A stretch of DNA of 49,673 nucleotides from a virus, in the IMG/VR virus record IMGVR_UViG_3300005617_000229, positions 1 to 49,673 of that record. One strand, written 5' to 3'. The notes under the pieces were generated by a model. It saw only the letters and a list, made by a program, of their open reading frames with translations, was not told the origin of the DNA and searched no databases. The translations under genes and the position numbers were made by a program. Of the stretch, positions 13,356 to 21,548 are shown in pieces. How positions within the stretch are numbered: the stretch's first letter is position 1; each line of letters opens with the position of its first letter.

Positions 13356-14500
13356 CCGACACGCTCGCCCCCGGCCTTCATCGCGAATCGCTGACCCGCG
13401 AGGCTTGGCTCCGTGAGCGTGGCTCGTTCGTCGGCGCGTCGGAGATCGCGTCTATCCTCGGCCTGCCGGGCGCGTACTCCACCATCGGCGGTGTGTGGGT
13501 CTCGAAGATAAACGCGAAGGAGTGCGCTGAGGCCGAAAGGCAGAGCGCCGAAGCGATGGAAGAGGCGTCCAATATCGACCCCGAGACCGCCGAGAAACTG
13601 AACCATCAATCCATCGGCCTGATCGTGGAACCCGCCATCCTCACGATGTACGAACTGCGCAATCCCTCCTTTACAGTCCGCCGCAACGGGCTGCAAATCT
13701 GGCGGCATCCCGAGTACCCCTTCATCGGCGCGACGCTCGACGCGGAAGCCGAGACGGAGTTCAAAGACAAGCGCACCGTCGAAGCGAAGAACGTCAGCAT
13801 CTTCAAGCGGCAGGAATGGGGCGCGGAAGGATCGGACGAGACGCCTGCCATCTTCGCCGCGCAGGGCGTGCAGCAGATGCTCGTGCGCGAGCACCTCGGC
13901 TACGGGACGTTCTGCGATTACCCCGTTCTCTTCGGCGGGAACGACTTCAAGATTTTCTCCGTGCCGTACGATGCGAAACTCGCGCAGCAGATCATCGACG
14001 TGCTCTCCTGGTTCTGGAACCTCGTTGAGACGCGCACTCCGCCGCCGATCGACTACTCCGGACGCGGAGCGGCGAAGCTGATGCGGCAGATTTACTCGAA
14101 GATCGTAGGCGAAACGCTCACCCTTCAGCAGGGCACGGCGACTCACGATCGCGCGCTGGATTTGATCTACACGCGCGACTACGCCGACAACGAAGCGAAG
14201 CTCTGGACGGCGCGGAAAGACGAGGCGCACGCGGAGCTGCTGTCCATTGCGGGGAATAATGCCCGCGTCGAAATCCCCGTCGTCGTCGACGGCAAAACGA
14301 AGATCATCGCCATGAACCGCAAAGAGCAGCGCGGCTACGATGTGCCCGCGCGCTTTCAAGAGCCGATGATCAAGACGACGTTCGAACCGTTCCATCTGAA
14401 AAAGCGCCGCGAGATTTTCGATGCGCTGCCGGAGCGGAAAATGACACGACACCTCAGCGATGGCGCGAAGTTGATCGAAGGAGAAACCGAAAATGAATGA
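13352..14500 (+). CDS. YqaJ-like viral recombinase / exonuclease
   Basis: 382 residues from the GTG at 13352, which overlaps the previous stop by 4 bases. YqaJ-family enzymes are lambda-exonuclease-like nucleases that resect double-stranded DNA ends for a partner annealing protein. Seen here: GASEIASILGL near residue 30, a glutamate in the helix before EPAILTMYE (about 90), ATLDAEAE with the active-site aspartate (about 130), and VEAKNV (about 145) giving the E-x-K catalytic pair. The RecT-type partner follows with an 8-base overlap, a classic phage two-gene recombination module. Confidence 0.88.
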   Translation: MTDTLAPGLHRESLTREAWLRERGSFVGASEIASILGLPGAYSTIGGVWVSKINAKECAEAERQSAEAMEEASNIDPETAEKLNHQSIGLIVEPAILTMYELRNPSFTVRRNGLQIWRHPEYPFIGATLDAEAETEFKDKRTVEAKNVSIFKRQEWGAEGSDETPAIFAAQGVQQMLVREHLGYGTFCDYPVLFGGNDFKIFSVPYDAKLAQQIIDVLSWFWNLVETRTPPPIDYSGRGAAKLMRQIYSKIVGETLTLQQGTATHDRALDLIYTRDYADNEAKLWTARKDEAHAELLSIAGNNARVEIPVVVDGKTKIIAMNRKEQRGYDVPARFQEPMIKTTFEPFHLKKRREIFDALPERKMTRHLSDGAKLIEGETENE

Positions 14501-15668
14501 GCCAACTGTCACGGCAACGGAAACCGCCGTCGCTACATCGAAGCCGAAGGCGAAAGTTGTCAGCGTTTCCGAGTACGTCAAGTCGAACACTGCCGCCATT
14601 CAGGAAGCGCTCCCAAGCATCGGCCTGACTGCGGAAGCAGTCGCCCGCACGGCGCTCTCTCAGGTCTACCGGAACCCACAGCTCCAGCTCTGCGACCATG
14701 TTTCGCTCATGCGTTCCATCATCGAAGCGGCAAGCCTCGGCCTTTCCTTTGCGCTCGGTCGTGCGTACCTCGTACCGTTCAACAACCGCGTCAAGGGCAA
14801 GGGCGGACAGCCGGATACGTGGCGGTTGGAGGCGCAGTTCATGCCCGGCTATCAGGGCCTTGTGGATCTCGTCCGGCGTAGCGCCAGTGTCAAGACAGTC
14901 ATCGCCGAGGCGGTCTACGAAGGAGACAAGTTCACCTTCAAGCGCGGACTCGACACTGACGAATTCATGCATGAGCCGCTGACTGAACCGGACGATTCGA
15001 AACTGACGCACACCTACTGCCTGATTCGCTTCAACGACGGCGGATATCAGATCGCCGTGCTGACGAAGAAACAGATTGACAAAGTGCGGGCGCGGTCGAA
15101 GTCGAAAGACAACGGGCCGTGGGTTACCGACTACGCGCGCATGGCGATCAAGACGTCGGTCAAACTCTGTACGAAACTCTGCCCCGCGTCGATCGAGCTT
15201 TCGCGCGCGATCGAGTTGGACAATCAGGCCGAGATGGGCGAACGGCAGCAACTCACGGCGGGTTCGGATTTCATGGGCGGTCAGGCGCAGATCGAAGGTG
15301 AGGTCGAGGAGCGTGAGCCGGTCACGCAGACGGTTTCGAATGCCGCCGCCGATCTCCTCAACAAGGTCAAGCCGCAAGCGGAAACAAACAAGAAGGCCAC
15401 CGCAAAGCCGCCAGTCGTCGAGGTCGTCGCGGAGTCGGTCAACCCCTCCGAACCTCCCGAGGGCGCCATGTCGATCGAATACGCGAAGGATTTGGCGAAC
15501 CGCGCGGAAGCGTTCCTGATGGCCGAAAACGATGGCAGCAAATCGAAGGCCGAGCTGGCGCTTTCGGAGCTGACGGCCGGAAAGGTTCAAACGTTCGCCG
15601 CTCTGCCGTTGTACATTTTCGACCACAACGAAATCTCCGGCAAGCTGATCGCCGCGATGGAGGAATGA
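14493..15668 (+). CDS. recT: RecT-family single-strand annealing protein
   Basis: 391 residues. The RecT core is clear: LCDHVSLMRSIIEAASLGLSFALGRAYLVPF, then AQFMPGYQGLVDLVRRS, VYEGDKF and AYCLIRF-like HTYCLIRFNDGG, followed by KKQIDKVRARSKS and WVTDYARMAIKTSVKLC. These proteins coat single-stranded DNA left by the exonuclease and pair it with homologous DNA. Residues beyond about 250 form an extended linker and a helical tail that may bind a host single-strand-binding protein. It overlaps the YqaJ gene by 8 bases. Confidence 0.92.
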   Translation: MNEPTVTATETAVATSKPKAKVVSVSEYVKSNTAAIQEALPSIGLTAEAVARTALSQVYRNPQLQLCDHVSLMRSIIEAASLGLSFALGRAYLVPFNNRVKGKGGQPDTWRLEAQFMPGYQGLVDLVRRSASVKTVIAEAVYEGDKFTFKRGLDTDEFMHEPLTEPDDSKLTHTYCLIRFNDGGYQIAVLTKKQIDKVRARSKSKDNGPWVTDYARMAIKTSVKLCTKLCPASIELSRAIELDNQAEMGERQQLTAGSDFMGGQAQIEGEVEEREPVTQTVSNAAADLLNKVKPQAETNKKATAKPPVVEVVAESVNPSEPPEGAMSIEYAKDLANRAEAFLMAENDGSKSKAELALSELTAGKVQTFAALPLYIFDHNEISGKLIAAMEE

Positions 15669-15669
15669 A

Positions 15670-15912
15670 ATGCATCGTAGACAATACCTGCCACGCAACT
15701 TAGATCGCGAGCGGAACAGTCGTCCACACGCGCAACTCGTCAGCCTTCGCAAAGAGAATCGATCCTTGCGCGAATGCCTGCGCGCCGAAGAGCAATCGCG
15801 GCTGGGCAAGGCGGACAAGGCGTCGAAGGATACCGGCATCCGTTCATTCATCGGGAAGGTGAAGCGTGTACTGAACGCGCCAATCCATCTGCCGAAATGG
15901 GGCAAGCCATGA
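15670..15912 (+). CDS. hypothetical basic protein, 80 residues
   Basis: Starts one base after the RecT stop. The chain is rich in arginine, with a short helical charged segment (QLVSLRKENRSLRECLRAEEQ) and a basic end. It may bind nucleic acid. No family was recognised. Its stop overlaps the next start as ATGA. Confidence 0.6.
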   Translation: MHRRQYLPRNLDRERNSRPHAQLVSLRKENRSLRECLRAEEQSRLGKADKASKDTGIRSFIGKVKRVLNAPIHLPKWGKP

Positions 15913-16118
15913 AGCCCTTCAGCGCATGGCTCGCGATGAACTTCAATCAGCGGCCACGAATGATAAACGTCGATACGGAGGACGGAACCGTGCCCGGATA
16001 CGCTGTCGTTACCAGCAAAAGAAGCGGCAATCAGGCCGGCGCCACATTCCCCCAACGCGCCCTCATCGTCGCCGACACGCCGGAGAATCGGAAGTTGCTT
16101 GGAATGGAGGAGAGATGA
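15909..16118 (+). CDS. hypothetical protein, 69 residues
   Basis: Starts in an ATGA overlap; beta-rich sequence (MINVDTEDGTVPGYAVVTSKR, RALIVADTPEN). No motif was recognised. It continues the chain of overlapping small genes between recT and the replication gene. Confidence 0.6.
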   Translation: MKPFSAWLAMNFNQRPRMINVDTEDGTVPGYAVVTSKRSGNQAGATFPQRALIVADTPENRKLLGMEER

Positions 16119-16222
16119 GCGACTTCTTTACCGGCTGCTTTGTCGGTTTCACAGTGGCATCGGCCTGCTACATGGCGCTCATGGCGTACGTCGCCCACCG
16201 GGCACCGAAGGCGGAGCAGTGA
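16115..16222 (+). CDS. small membrane peptide, 35 residues
   Basis: ATGA overlap with the previous gene and TGATG overlap with the next. The sequence is one membrane span (FVGFTVASACYMALMAYV) with a short basic tail. Accepted as coding because of its position in the overlapping chain. Confidence 0.5.
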   Translation: MSDFFTGCFVGFTVASACYMALMAYVAHRAPKAEQ

Positions 16223-16344
16223 TGGACATTCATCCTTTCGATATTGTTTTCGCTGACCTGTTCGCGCCGGTCGATGAAGTTGCAGAGCCGCTGACTCCAT
16301 CCGAAGAGTTTGTGCTCGACTTCGAAGAAGAACTGAGCGAGTAA
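16222..16344 (+). CDS. acidic peptide, 40 residues
   Basis: Starts in a TGATG overlap. The product is strongly acidic, ending in FVLDFEEELSE, which could imitate a helical interaction motif. No family was recognised. It is followed by an 18-base gap before the replication gene. Confidence 0.5.
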   Translation: MDIHPFDIVFADLFAPVDEVAEPLTPSEEFVLDFEEELSE

Positions 16345-16362
16345 CGAAAACGGCGTTACCAT

Positions 16363-17220
16363 ATGACTGACATGTACAACAAGCTGTTCACAAAGATTCT
16401 CGACTCGTCAATCTGGCTGGAGTCGATGCCGACGCGCCTCGTCTGGGTAACTTTGATAGCAGCGATGGATGAGACAGGATTCTGCGCGTTCTCGGCGCCG
16501 CAGAACCTCGCAAACCGCGCCATCGTCCCTCTCGAAGATACCCTCGCTGCCATCGCCACGCTCGAAGCGCCGGACATCAACTCAGCAGACCCCGACAACG
16601 ACGGGCGGAGAATCGAGCGCGTACCCGGCGGATGGATGGTCCTCAACGCTGGCAAGTACCGCGCGATGGTCACGAAGATGATCATCAAGGAACAGACGTT
16701 GGAGAGGGTCAGGCGGCACCGGTCAAAAGGCGGTAACGCTGATGTAACACAAAGTAACGGTGCCTATGATAGTGATACTGCATCTGTTTCTGCTCTCTCT
16801 ACGGGGGGTGCAGGGGGGACGTTCGATGTCGGGTTGGCGTTCGAAGCCGTGTGGGCTGACTACCCGCGCCGCTTGGGCAAGAAAGAGGCGCTACGGCACT
16901 TCAGGGCTTCCGTGAAGACGGATGACGACCTTGCGGGCATCCGGCGCGCCTTGCAGCGCTACAAGGCCAGCGTAGCGGGTAAGGAAGAGAAGTACATCCA
17001 GCACGGCTCCAGGTGGTTCAACGAATGGCGAGACTGGCTGGATGGCGCCGAGCCGCCGCAGCCGGAGGAAGAGTCGGCAGGCTTCCCTGCTGCCAACTGC
17101 CGGTGCGGACACGCCGACTACTACCACGCCGAATTGACCGGCCTGTGCGCCATCAGGCGGGATAACCACAACGCCGAGGACTGTAAGTGCGAGCGGTTCA
17201 GTGGAGACGCAAATGCCTGA
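16363..17220 (+). CDS. phage replication-initiation-type protein
   Basis: 285 residues. The first 110 residues read like a winged-helix domain (IWLESMPTRLVWVTLIAAMD, NLANRAIVPLEDTLAAIATLE, GWMVLNAGKYR), as in phage replication proteins. A polar linker follows, then YPRRLGKKEALRHFRASV, IRRALQRYKASV, YIQHGSRWFNEWRDW, a region common in phage replication and helicase-loader proteins. The last 50 residues hold a cluster CRCGH...H...C...H...CKC that may bind zinc. With no polymerase or helicase gene in the window, it probably recruits host replication proteins. The start lacks a good ribosome site. Confidence 0.75.
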   Translation: MTDMYNKLFTKILDSSIWLESMPTRLVWVTLIAAMDETGFCAFSAPQNLANRAIVPLEDTLAAIATLEAPDINSADPDNDGRRIERVPGGWMVLNAGKYRAMVTKMIIKEQTLERVRRHRSKGGNADVTQSNGAYDSDTASVSALSTGGAGGTFDVGLAFEAVWADYPRRLGKKEALRHFRASVKTDDDLAGIRRALQRYKASVAGKEEKYIQHGSRWFNEWRDWLDGAEPPQPEEESAGFPAANCRCGHADYYHAELTGLCAIRRDNHNAEDCKCERFSGDANA

Positions 17221-17659
17221 CGAGATCGAACCGATCGTCAACGAAGAAATTCTCCCAAACCTCCCCGCGCGGCTTCGTCTCATGCGGCTCGGTCTCGGTT
17301 GGAATCAGGAAGATTTAGCGCACCACTCTGGCGTCGGCGTGAAGTCGATCTCCTCGTTCGAAAACGGATCGCGGATTTACTCGCTGAAGGTAGATCAGCT
17401 CATCAAACTTGCGACGGCATGCGGCTACGATCTCTGTCAGCTACTCACCGATCCGCTGGAAAGTTTTGGCATCAGCGCGGCAGTCCTGCAAAGCATCGTT
17501 GAGCGTGTACCGCGTCGCCAGAAGAGGAAAGAGCGCCCATTCAAGCCGGTTGACCAGCCGAAGAAGAAAAGTGCGACACCTTCGAACGTTAAGCGTGGCA
17601 TCACGATTTTCCGATCGTCGGACCATCTTGTTAGCCCGCTCGGGGATGGATGGCGATGA
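17213..17659 (+). CDS. XRE-family helix-turn-helix protein
   Basis: 148 residues from the ATG at 17213, which has GGAG six bases upstream. Residues about 15-75 are a Cro/C1-type domain (ARLRLMRLGLGWNQEDLAHHSGVGVKSISSFENG, QLIKLATACGYDLCQLL). The C-terminal half is basic and proline-rich. Lying inside the rightward operon, after the replication gene and before the nuclease, it may act as a middle regulator. It overlaps both neighbours. Confidence 0.85.
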   Translation: MPDEIEPIVNEEILPNLPARLRLMRLGLGWNQEDLAHHSGVGVKSISSFENGSRIYSLKVDQLIKLATACGYDLCQLLTDPLESFGISAAVLQSIVERVPRRQKRKERPFKPVDQPKKKSATPSNVKRGITIFRSSDHLVSPLGDGWR

Positions 17660-17994
17660 GTCTGCCGATCAGCGAAACCGCGCTCGTTTCGGCATGCCTC
17701 GAAATCCTCGCGCTCAAAGGCTGCTTCGCTTGGCGCCAGAATCAGGGCGCAATGGCCGCAGAGTACAAGGGCAAGACGCGCTTCATTCGTTTCGCCGGAG
17801 CGAAGGGAATCTCGGATATCATCGGAGTGCTCCCGGATGGCCGCTTCCTATCGGTGGAGTGTAAAGTCGGTCGCAACAAAGCAACGGACTGGCAGGCCGA
17901 TTTTCAGGACTGCGTTCGGCGCCTAGGCGGCGTGGCGTTTCTGATCTACAGCAGTGATCAGCTCTTGAGGGAACTGAAGGCGATCGGGGTATGA
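17650..17994 (+). CDS. VRR-NUC-type nuclease
   Basis: 114 residues. The pattern is that of phage VRR-NUC proteins, small PD-(D/E)xK nucleases associated with structure-specific DNA cleavage. GAKGISDIIGVLPDGRFLSVECKVGRNK at about 56-82 supplies the catalytic Asp, Glu and Lys, followed by a glutamine helix (DWQADFQDCV) and GGVAFLIYSSDQL at the end. It likely processes branched or recombination intermediates with the YqaJ/RecT pair upstream. It overlaps the XRE gene by 10 bases. Confidence 0.85.
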   Translation: MAMSLPISETALVSACLEILALKGCFAWRQNQGAMAAEYKGKTRFIRFAGAKGISDIIGVLPDGRFLSVECKVGRNKATDWQADFQDCVRRLGGVAFLIYSSDQLLRELKAIGV

Positions 17995-18266
17995 GGATGT
18001 CGAATCGTTGGCGCCCCATCAAAACAGCTCCCAAAGATGGCACCCCTATTCTGATTTGGGATGCCACGAAGGAGGCTGGAAACTACAGGCCGTACGACGA
18101 TCAACGCTACGCCATCGGGTATTGGCGAACGGATCAGCCGGACGGCGAGTGGATGTGGGGCAACCGCAATTCTTCGTACGTATCGCCGACGCATTGGCAA
18201 CCGCTGCCAAATCCACCGAAGGGCTATCGAAGCAGGAAGTTCGCGCGCACGAAGGAGTCGAAATGA
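17991..18266 (+). CDS. DUF551-like protein
   Basis: 91 residues. RWRPIKTAPKDGTPILIWD at the start and SPTHWQPLPNPP near the end are the two marks of the DUF551 group, short proteins common in phages and of unknown function. Two further proteins with this pattern occur at 43402-43644 and 48095-48778. It starts in an ATGA overlap with the nuclease gene. Confidence 0.8.
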   Translation: MRMSNRWRPIKTAPKDGTPILIWDATKEAGNYRPYDDQRYAIGYWRTDQPDGEWMWGNRNSSYVSPTHWQPLPNPPKGYRSRKFARTKESK

Positions 18267-18484
18267 AATCCTCAGCCGCCGCCGATCCCAACCGTCTCCG
18301 CATCGTCGATCTGACCGCAACGTGCAAGCACTGCGCGCGGATCGAACGGGATGCGAAACTCGCTCTGGAATTGGCGGCGGCGAACTATCTACGGATGAGC
18401 GCGGAGGTTGATCGGCTAAACAGGGCGTTGCAGCGCGAGTCGTACGTGATGGATTCGAGAGAGCCGCACAGGAGGAAGGTGTGA
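18263..18484 (+). CDS. hypothetical helical protein, 73 residues
   Basis: Starts in an ATGA overlap and ends in a GTGA overlap with the methyltransferase. One CKHC pair near residue 21 is followed by a long charged helix (KLALELAAANYLRMSAEVDRL). No family was recognised. Confidence 0.6.
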   Translation: MKSSAAADPNRLRIVDLTATCKHCARIERDAKLALELAAANYLRMSAEVDRLNRALQRESYVMDSREPHRRKV

Positions 18485-19113
18485 AGCCCTACTACGAGCA
18501 CGACGGCATCACCATTTTCCACGGCGACTGCCGGGAAGTTTTGCTCTCGATTGCCGCGACCGGCGTGCTGATAACGGACCCGCCTTACGGCATGGACTAT
18601 ACCTCCGGCACCGGAGGAAGGGCTGGTCATCGGCGCGGCGAGCGTTGGGAGCCGGTTACGGGCGACGATGCGCCGTTTGACCCTTCGCATCTCCTCGGTT
18701 TCGAAACTTCGATTTTGTGGGGAGCAAACTGGTACGCGAACAAGTTGCCGCCGTCCGGCGGCTGGCTGGTATGGGACAAGACGCCAAAGGGCAGCAAACT
18801 CGGCTTCGCGGCGTCACACGCGGAACTAGCATGGACAAACCTGTGCGGCTCAATTCGCAAGTTCTCTCTTCAGTGGGGAGGCGAAGCGCGCAACGGTGAG
18901 CCGTTCTATCACCCGACGCAGAAGCCGGTCGCGCTCGCGGCGTGGATGCTCCGCGAGTTTCGGCCGGAAGCTGTAATCGATCCGTACATGGGAGCCGGTT
19001 GGATTGCGGAAGCGTGTCGCGACGCTCGCGTACCATACGTTGGAATAGAAATCGAGGAGCGCTACTGCGAGGTCGCGGCGAACCGAATGGCACAGGAGGT
19101 CATGTTCGCATGA
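18481..19113 (+). CDS. DNA methyltransferase (DPPY type)
   Basis: 210 residues from the GTG at 18481. The catalytic motif DPPYG lies near residue 33 and the AdoMet-binding motif near the C terminus (VIDPYMGAGWIAEACRD, then YVGIEIEERYCEVAANRM), an order typical of beta-class amino methyltransferases. These modify adenine N6 or cytosine N4, usually to protect phage DNA from restriction. The target-recognition region between the motifs is short, and no restriction enzyme is nearby, so it is a solitary enzyme. Its sequence specificity cannot be read. Confidence 0.9.
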   Translation: MKPYYEHDGITIFHGDCREVLLSIAATGVLITDPPYGMDYTSGTGGRAGHRRGERWEPVTGDDAPFDPSHLLGFETSILWGANWYANKLPPSGGWLVWDKTPKGSKLGFAASHAELAWTNLCGSIRKFSLQWGGEARNGEPFYHPTQKPVALAAWMLREFRPEAVIDPYMGAGWIAEACRDARVPYVGIEIEERYCEVAANRMAQEVMFA

Positions 19114-19310
19114 CTCAGCTCTGTGTTGCATGCGCCCGCTTTCCTCAACACTGGCGCGGAATGTGTTCGATCTGTGCCACATGGATCGGCGTAGCGGGTA
19201 GGCGACGGATAACAGAAGGTGGCGACGTGGAACGGCGACGGGCGATCCGGCGGATTCAGACGCACCTTGCGAGCCTGAACAAGTTTCGAGTGAAGGAGAG
19301 GTTGGGATGA
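19110..19310 (+). CDS. small zinc-finger-like protein, 66 residues
   Basis: Starts in an ATGA overlap with the methyltransferase gene. Two CxxC pairs (CVACAR near residue 5, CSICAT near residue 20) suit one zinc ion; the remainder is a basic helix (RRRAIRRIQTHLASLNKF). It probably binds nucleic acid or protein; no family was recognised. Confidence 0.6.
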   Translation: MTQLCVACARFPQHWRGMCSICATWIGVAGRRRITEGGDVERRRAIRRIQTHLASLNKFRVKERLG

Positions 19311-19585
19311 AACGAGAAAGGCCGCTTACCTCCAAACAGAAAGAGTTTCTCGCGCTGATCCCTCGCGATGGCGTGATTCTTTGGCTGACAAAGCCGTCCT
19401 CACGGTTTGCAGTTTTCGCAGGCGGAGAGTTGACCGACATCGGCACCGGATGGGGTCCAACTCTCGAATCGCTCTACTATCGCGGCGTAGTCAACGCCTA
19501 CTACGGCGACGAAGAAATACCGGAAGCGCACCGATCCGAATGGGACGATGCGCGACGATTCAAATGCGAGGTCGGCAAGCCATGA
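19307..19585 (+). CDS. hypothetical protein, 92 residues
   Basis: Starts in an ATGA overlap. The sequence is an alternating alpha/beta pattern (VILWLTKPSSRFAVFAGGELTDIG, LYYRGVVNAYYGDEE). No recognised motif. It continues the chain of coupled small genes leading to the endolysin. Confidence 0.65.
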   Translation: MKRERPLTSKQKEFLALIPRDGVILWLTKPSSRFAVFAGGELTDIGTGWGPTLESLYYRGVVNAYYGDEEIPEAHRSEWDDARRFKCEVGKP

Positions 19586-19794
19586 AGCCAACCTCCTACC
19601 TCGCAGCCCTCAAAGAAAACGACCGCCTCGTTTTCCTCTCCGATCGCGGCATCTGGCTCCCGAAATCCGCCTTCGATACTCCCGGTACGACGCACCGATT
19701 CCGCGTGTTCCGCTACGAAGAATCCGCGCGAGGAGTTGCGGAGGATTGGGCGCGGAAGGCAGGTTGCGAGGCACACGTGCAGGAGGTTAGGTGA
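19582..19794 (+). CDS. hypothetical protein, 70 residues
   Basis: Starts in an ATGA overlap. It has a beta-rich start (DRLVFLSDRGIWLP) and a helical C-terminal half (GVAEDWARKAGCEAHVQEV). No family was recognised. Confidence 0.6.
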   Translation: MKPTSYLAALKENDRLVFLSDRGIWLPKSAFDTPGTTHRFRVFRYEESARGVAEDWARKAGCEAHVQEVR

Positions 19795-19937
19795 TGATGT
19801 CCCCCGACGAACATTTCTGCCCTGATTGCTTCGCATATTGCGACTGCGCCTTTCTCGTCTGCGCGCACTGCCCTGACAATGACGAGCGCGATTTCGACTG
19901 GAACGACTACGGTGCGAACGACGGGACGGAGGGGTGA
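19794..19937 (+). CDS. cysteine-rich peptide, 47 residues
   Basis: Starts in a TGATG overlap with the previous gene, with AGGAGGTTAGG upstream. Six cysteines lie in the first 26 residues (CPDC, CDC, CAHC), suggesting zinc binding; the tail is acidic. It ends in a TGATG overlap with the endolysin. Confidence 0.55.
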   Translation: MMSPDEHFCPDCFAYCDCAFLVCAHCPDNDERDFDWNDYGANDGTEG

Positions 19938-20437
19938 TGGCCGAGTTTGAACTAGCGATTCCGTACGTGCTCGAAAATGAGGGTGGCGACTCTGATGACG
20001 CTGCCGACAGGGGTGGCCGGACCAGATTCGGGATCACCGAGAAAGAGGCCCGCGCGCACGGTTACGATGTGCGCAAGCTGACGCTGGATCAGGCGAAAAG
20101 GATCTACCTCGCGGATTACTGGCGCTTCGACGCTATCGCCGATCAGCACGTCGCAACGAAGCTACTGGATATGAGCGTCAACCTGGGGATGGCAACGGCG
20201 GTCAAGATGGCGCAGAAGATCGCAGGCGTGAAGGTTGACGGAGTGTTTGGGCCGGAGACTGCTAAAGCTCTCGACTTCATCAGTGAGAGCGGAACCGTTT
20301 CCGAATCATCGGAGCTGCTGCTCGGCAAGCTGGCCTTCGCCTGCGTTCGCCGATACGTTGACATCGTGTCCAACGACCATTCGCAGATCGTGTTCCTGCG
20401 CGGGTGGATTGACAGGGCGTTGAAGCTGCCGAGCTAA
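19937..20437 (+). CDS. endolysin, GH108-type muramidase
   Basis: 166 residues; the ATG at 19937 shares one base with the previous stop and GGAGGGG precedes it. The N terminus shows the catalytic signature of glycosyl hydrolase family 108: IPYVLENEGGDSDDAADRGGRTRFGIT, with the proposed catalytic glutamate in ENEGG. A peptidoglycan-binding-like region follows (KIAGVKVDGVFGPETAKAL). It cleaves cell-wall glycan at lysis. There is no signal peptide, so it needs a holin; candidates are the membrane genes at 20434-22699 on the other strand. Its stop overlaps the stop of the convergent gene at 20434. Confidence 0.9.
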   Translation: MAEFELAIPYVLENEGGDSDDAADRGGRTRFGITEKEARAHGYDVRKLTLDQAKRIYLADYWRFDAIADQHVATKLLDMSVNLGMATAVKMAQKIAGVKVDGVFGPETAKALDFISESGTVSESSELLLGKLAFACVRRYVDIVSNDHSQIVFLRGWIDRALKLPS

Positions 20438-20613
20438 CGTACGTGCGGCGACGGGAAGTGTGCTAGTCCGAATACGTTGAGCAGCCAGATGATGAGGATC
20501 AGAACGACCACCACGTTGATGATCGTCTTGAACGGCGCTGCCATCGGCACATAGGTATTCAACAGGTAGAGCGCTACTCCAGCGATTACGAGGTAGATCA
20601 GGATCGTGATCAT
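20434..20613 (-). CDS. two-span membrane protein, holin candidate
   Basis: 59 residues from the ATG at 20613, with AAGGAAGCGC before it. Two membrane spans (ILIYLVIAGVALYLLNTYV and IINVVVVLILIIWLLNVFG) with a short loop. Similar small proteins are widespread in bacteria and phages. It lies convergently next to the endolysin, which makes a holin role reasonable but not shown. Its TAG stop and the endolysin TAA share two bases. Confidence 0.75.
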   Translation of the reverse strand: MITILIYLVIAGVALYLLNTYVPMAAPFKTIINVVVVLILIIWLLNVFGLAHFPSPHVR

Positions 20614-20676
20614 GCGCTTCCTTTCGGTGCGAAGGAGTCGCAAGCGAATGGCCTGCGACTCCTCGGCGTGGAGCTG

Positions 20677-21027
20677 CTACGTAATCGGGTTGCCGCTGTT
20701 GTCAACGCCCGGAGGCAGCCCGGTTGCGGGCGGTGCGGCGGGCACAGGATTGGTCGAGTCGGCGCCGATCGACTTCAGGTGCGCGATCAGCGCTTCACCC
20801 TGTGTCTGTTCGTCGGCGGTGAGGTTGCGGTCGTTCGCTTTGGCGAGCAGCGCGGCGAAGGCATCAGCGATGCGGTTGGTTTCGGCGTCTACGGCAAGTT
20901 CAAGCTCTTTGACGGTCACGATGAGTCTCCTTAAAAGGTTGAGGATTTCGGTCTGTTGCTCGTCGATCCGATCGAACCGGCAGTCCGGTATCTGGCAGTT
21001 GGTGCGTTCGTGTCGGCGGCATTTCAT
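20677..21027 (-). CDS. hypothetical coiled-coil protein
   Basis: 116 residues from the inner ATG at 21027, which has AGGAG about 12 bases upstream; an in-frame ATG at 21087 would give 136 residues. It starts with KCRRHERTNCQIPDC, a possible metal site, then a long coiled coil (RIDEQQTEILNLLRRLIVTVKELELAV) and a proline-rich end. No family was recognised; it may be a late structural or lysis accessory protein. Confidence 0.65.
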   Translation of the reverse strand: MKCRRHERTNCQIPDCRFDRIDEQQTEILNLLRRLIVTVKELELAVDAETNRIADAFAALLAKANDRNLTADEQTQGEALIAHLKSIGADSTNPVPAAPPATGLPPGVDNSGNPIT

Positions 21028-21103
21028 GGGTGGGATTGTACTCCTGAACGGAGAGGGATGCGGTTTCGGTGCCGCGTCGGTAGTCAAGTCCCGCCGCGCT
21101 GGT

Positions 21104-21460
21104 TTAGACGCTTGCCGGAACTGAATGATCGGTCGCGAACGGGAACGCCGGGATGCACTGAGTTGCTTCGTTCGTCGGCGTCATGTGCCGATCGGTAGCA
21201 ATCTCGGCCCACTTCCGAACTTCATCGTAATGCTCTGTCCACATCGCCGCATGAACGAGGTCTTTCACGGCTTTGTTCTGCTGCGGATCGGAGATCGCTG
21301 CATCGATGATCGTTTTGATTCGACCGGTGAGATGCTGCGTGTAGTCGCGAACTTCGCGCAGGGCCATCGTGCGGAAGGTGTAGGCGCTGACGGTGACGGG
21401 CGAGCCGATCGGCGGAGTGGTGAAGGTGATGCTTGTACTGCCGCTATTGGGGATGTCCAT
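21104..21460 (-). CDS. hypothetical late protein, 118 residues
   Basis: Good ribosome site (AGGAGAGAAACT). It has a beta-rich start (SGSTSITFTTPPIGSPVTVSAYTF) followed by helices. The start resembles short structural proteins, but no family was recognised. It lies in the late operon between lysis-candidate membrane genes. Confidence 0.7.
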   Translation of the reverse strand: MDIPNSGSTSITFTTPPIGSPVTVSAYTFRTMALREVRDYTQHLTGRIKTIIDAAISDPQQNKAVKDLVHAAMWTEHYDEVRKWAEIATDRHMTPTNEATQCIPAFPFATDHSVPASV

Positions 21461-21548
21461 AGTTTCTCTCCTGACTTGACTGGTTACGGCGACGGGACTT
21501 GACTGAGGAGAGGATACACCCGAATCGCGTTACTCTTTCGATGCCGCG

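Noticed and set aside
13214-16055. Long - strand open frames across the YqaJ and recT genes
   Set aside because: They are antisense to genes with clear family motifs and have shadow composition (arginine/leucine-rich), a known effect of GC-rich codon use.
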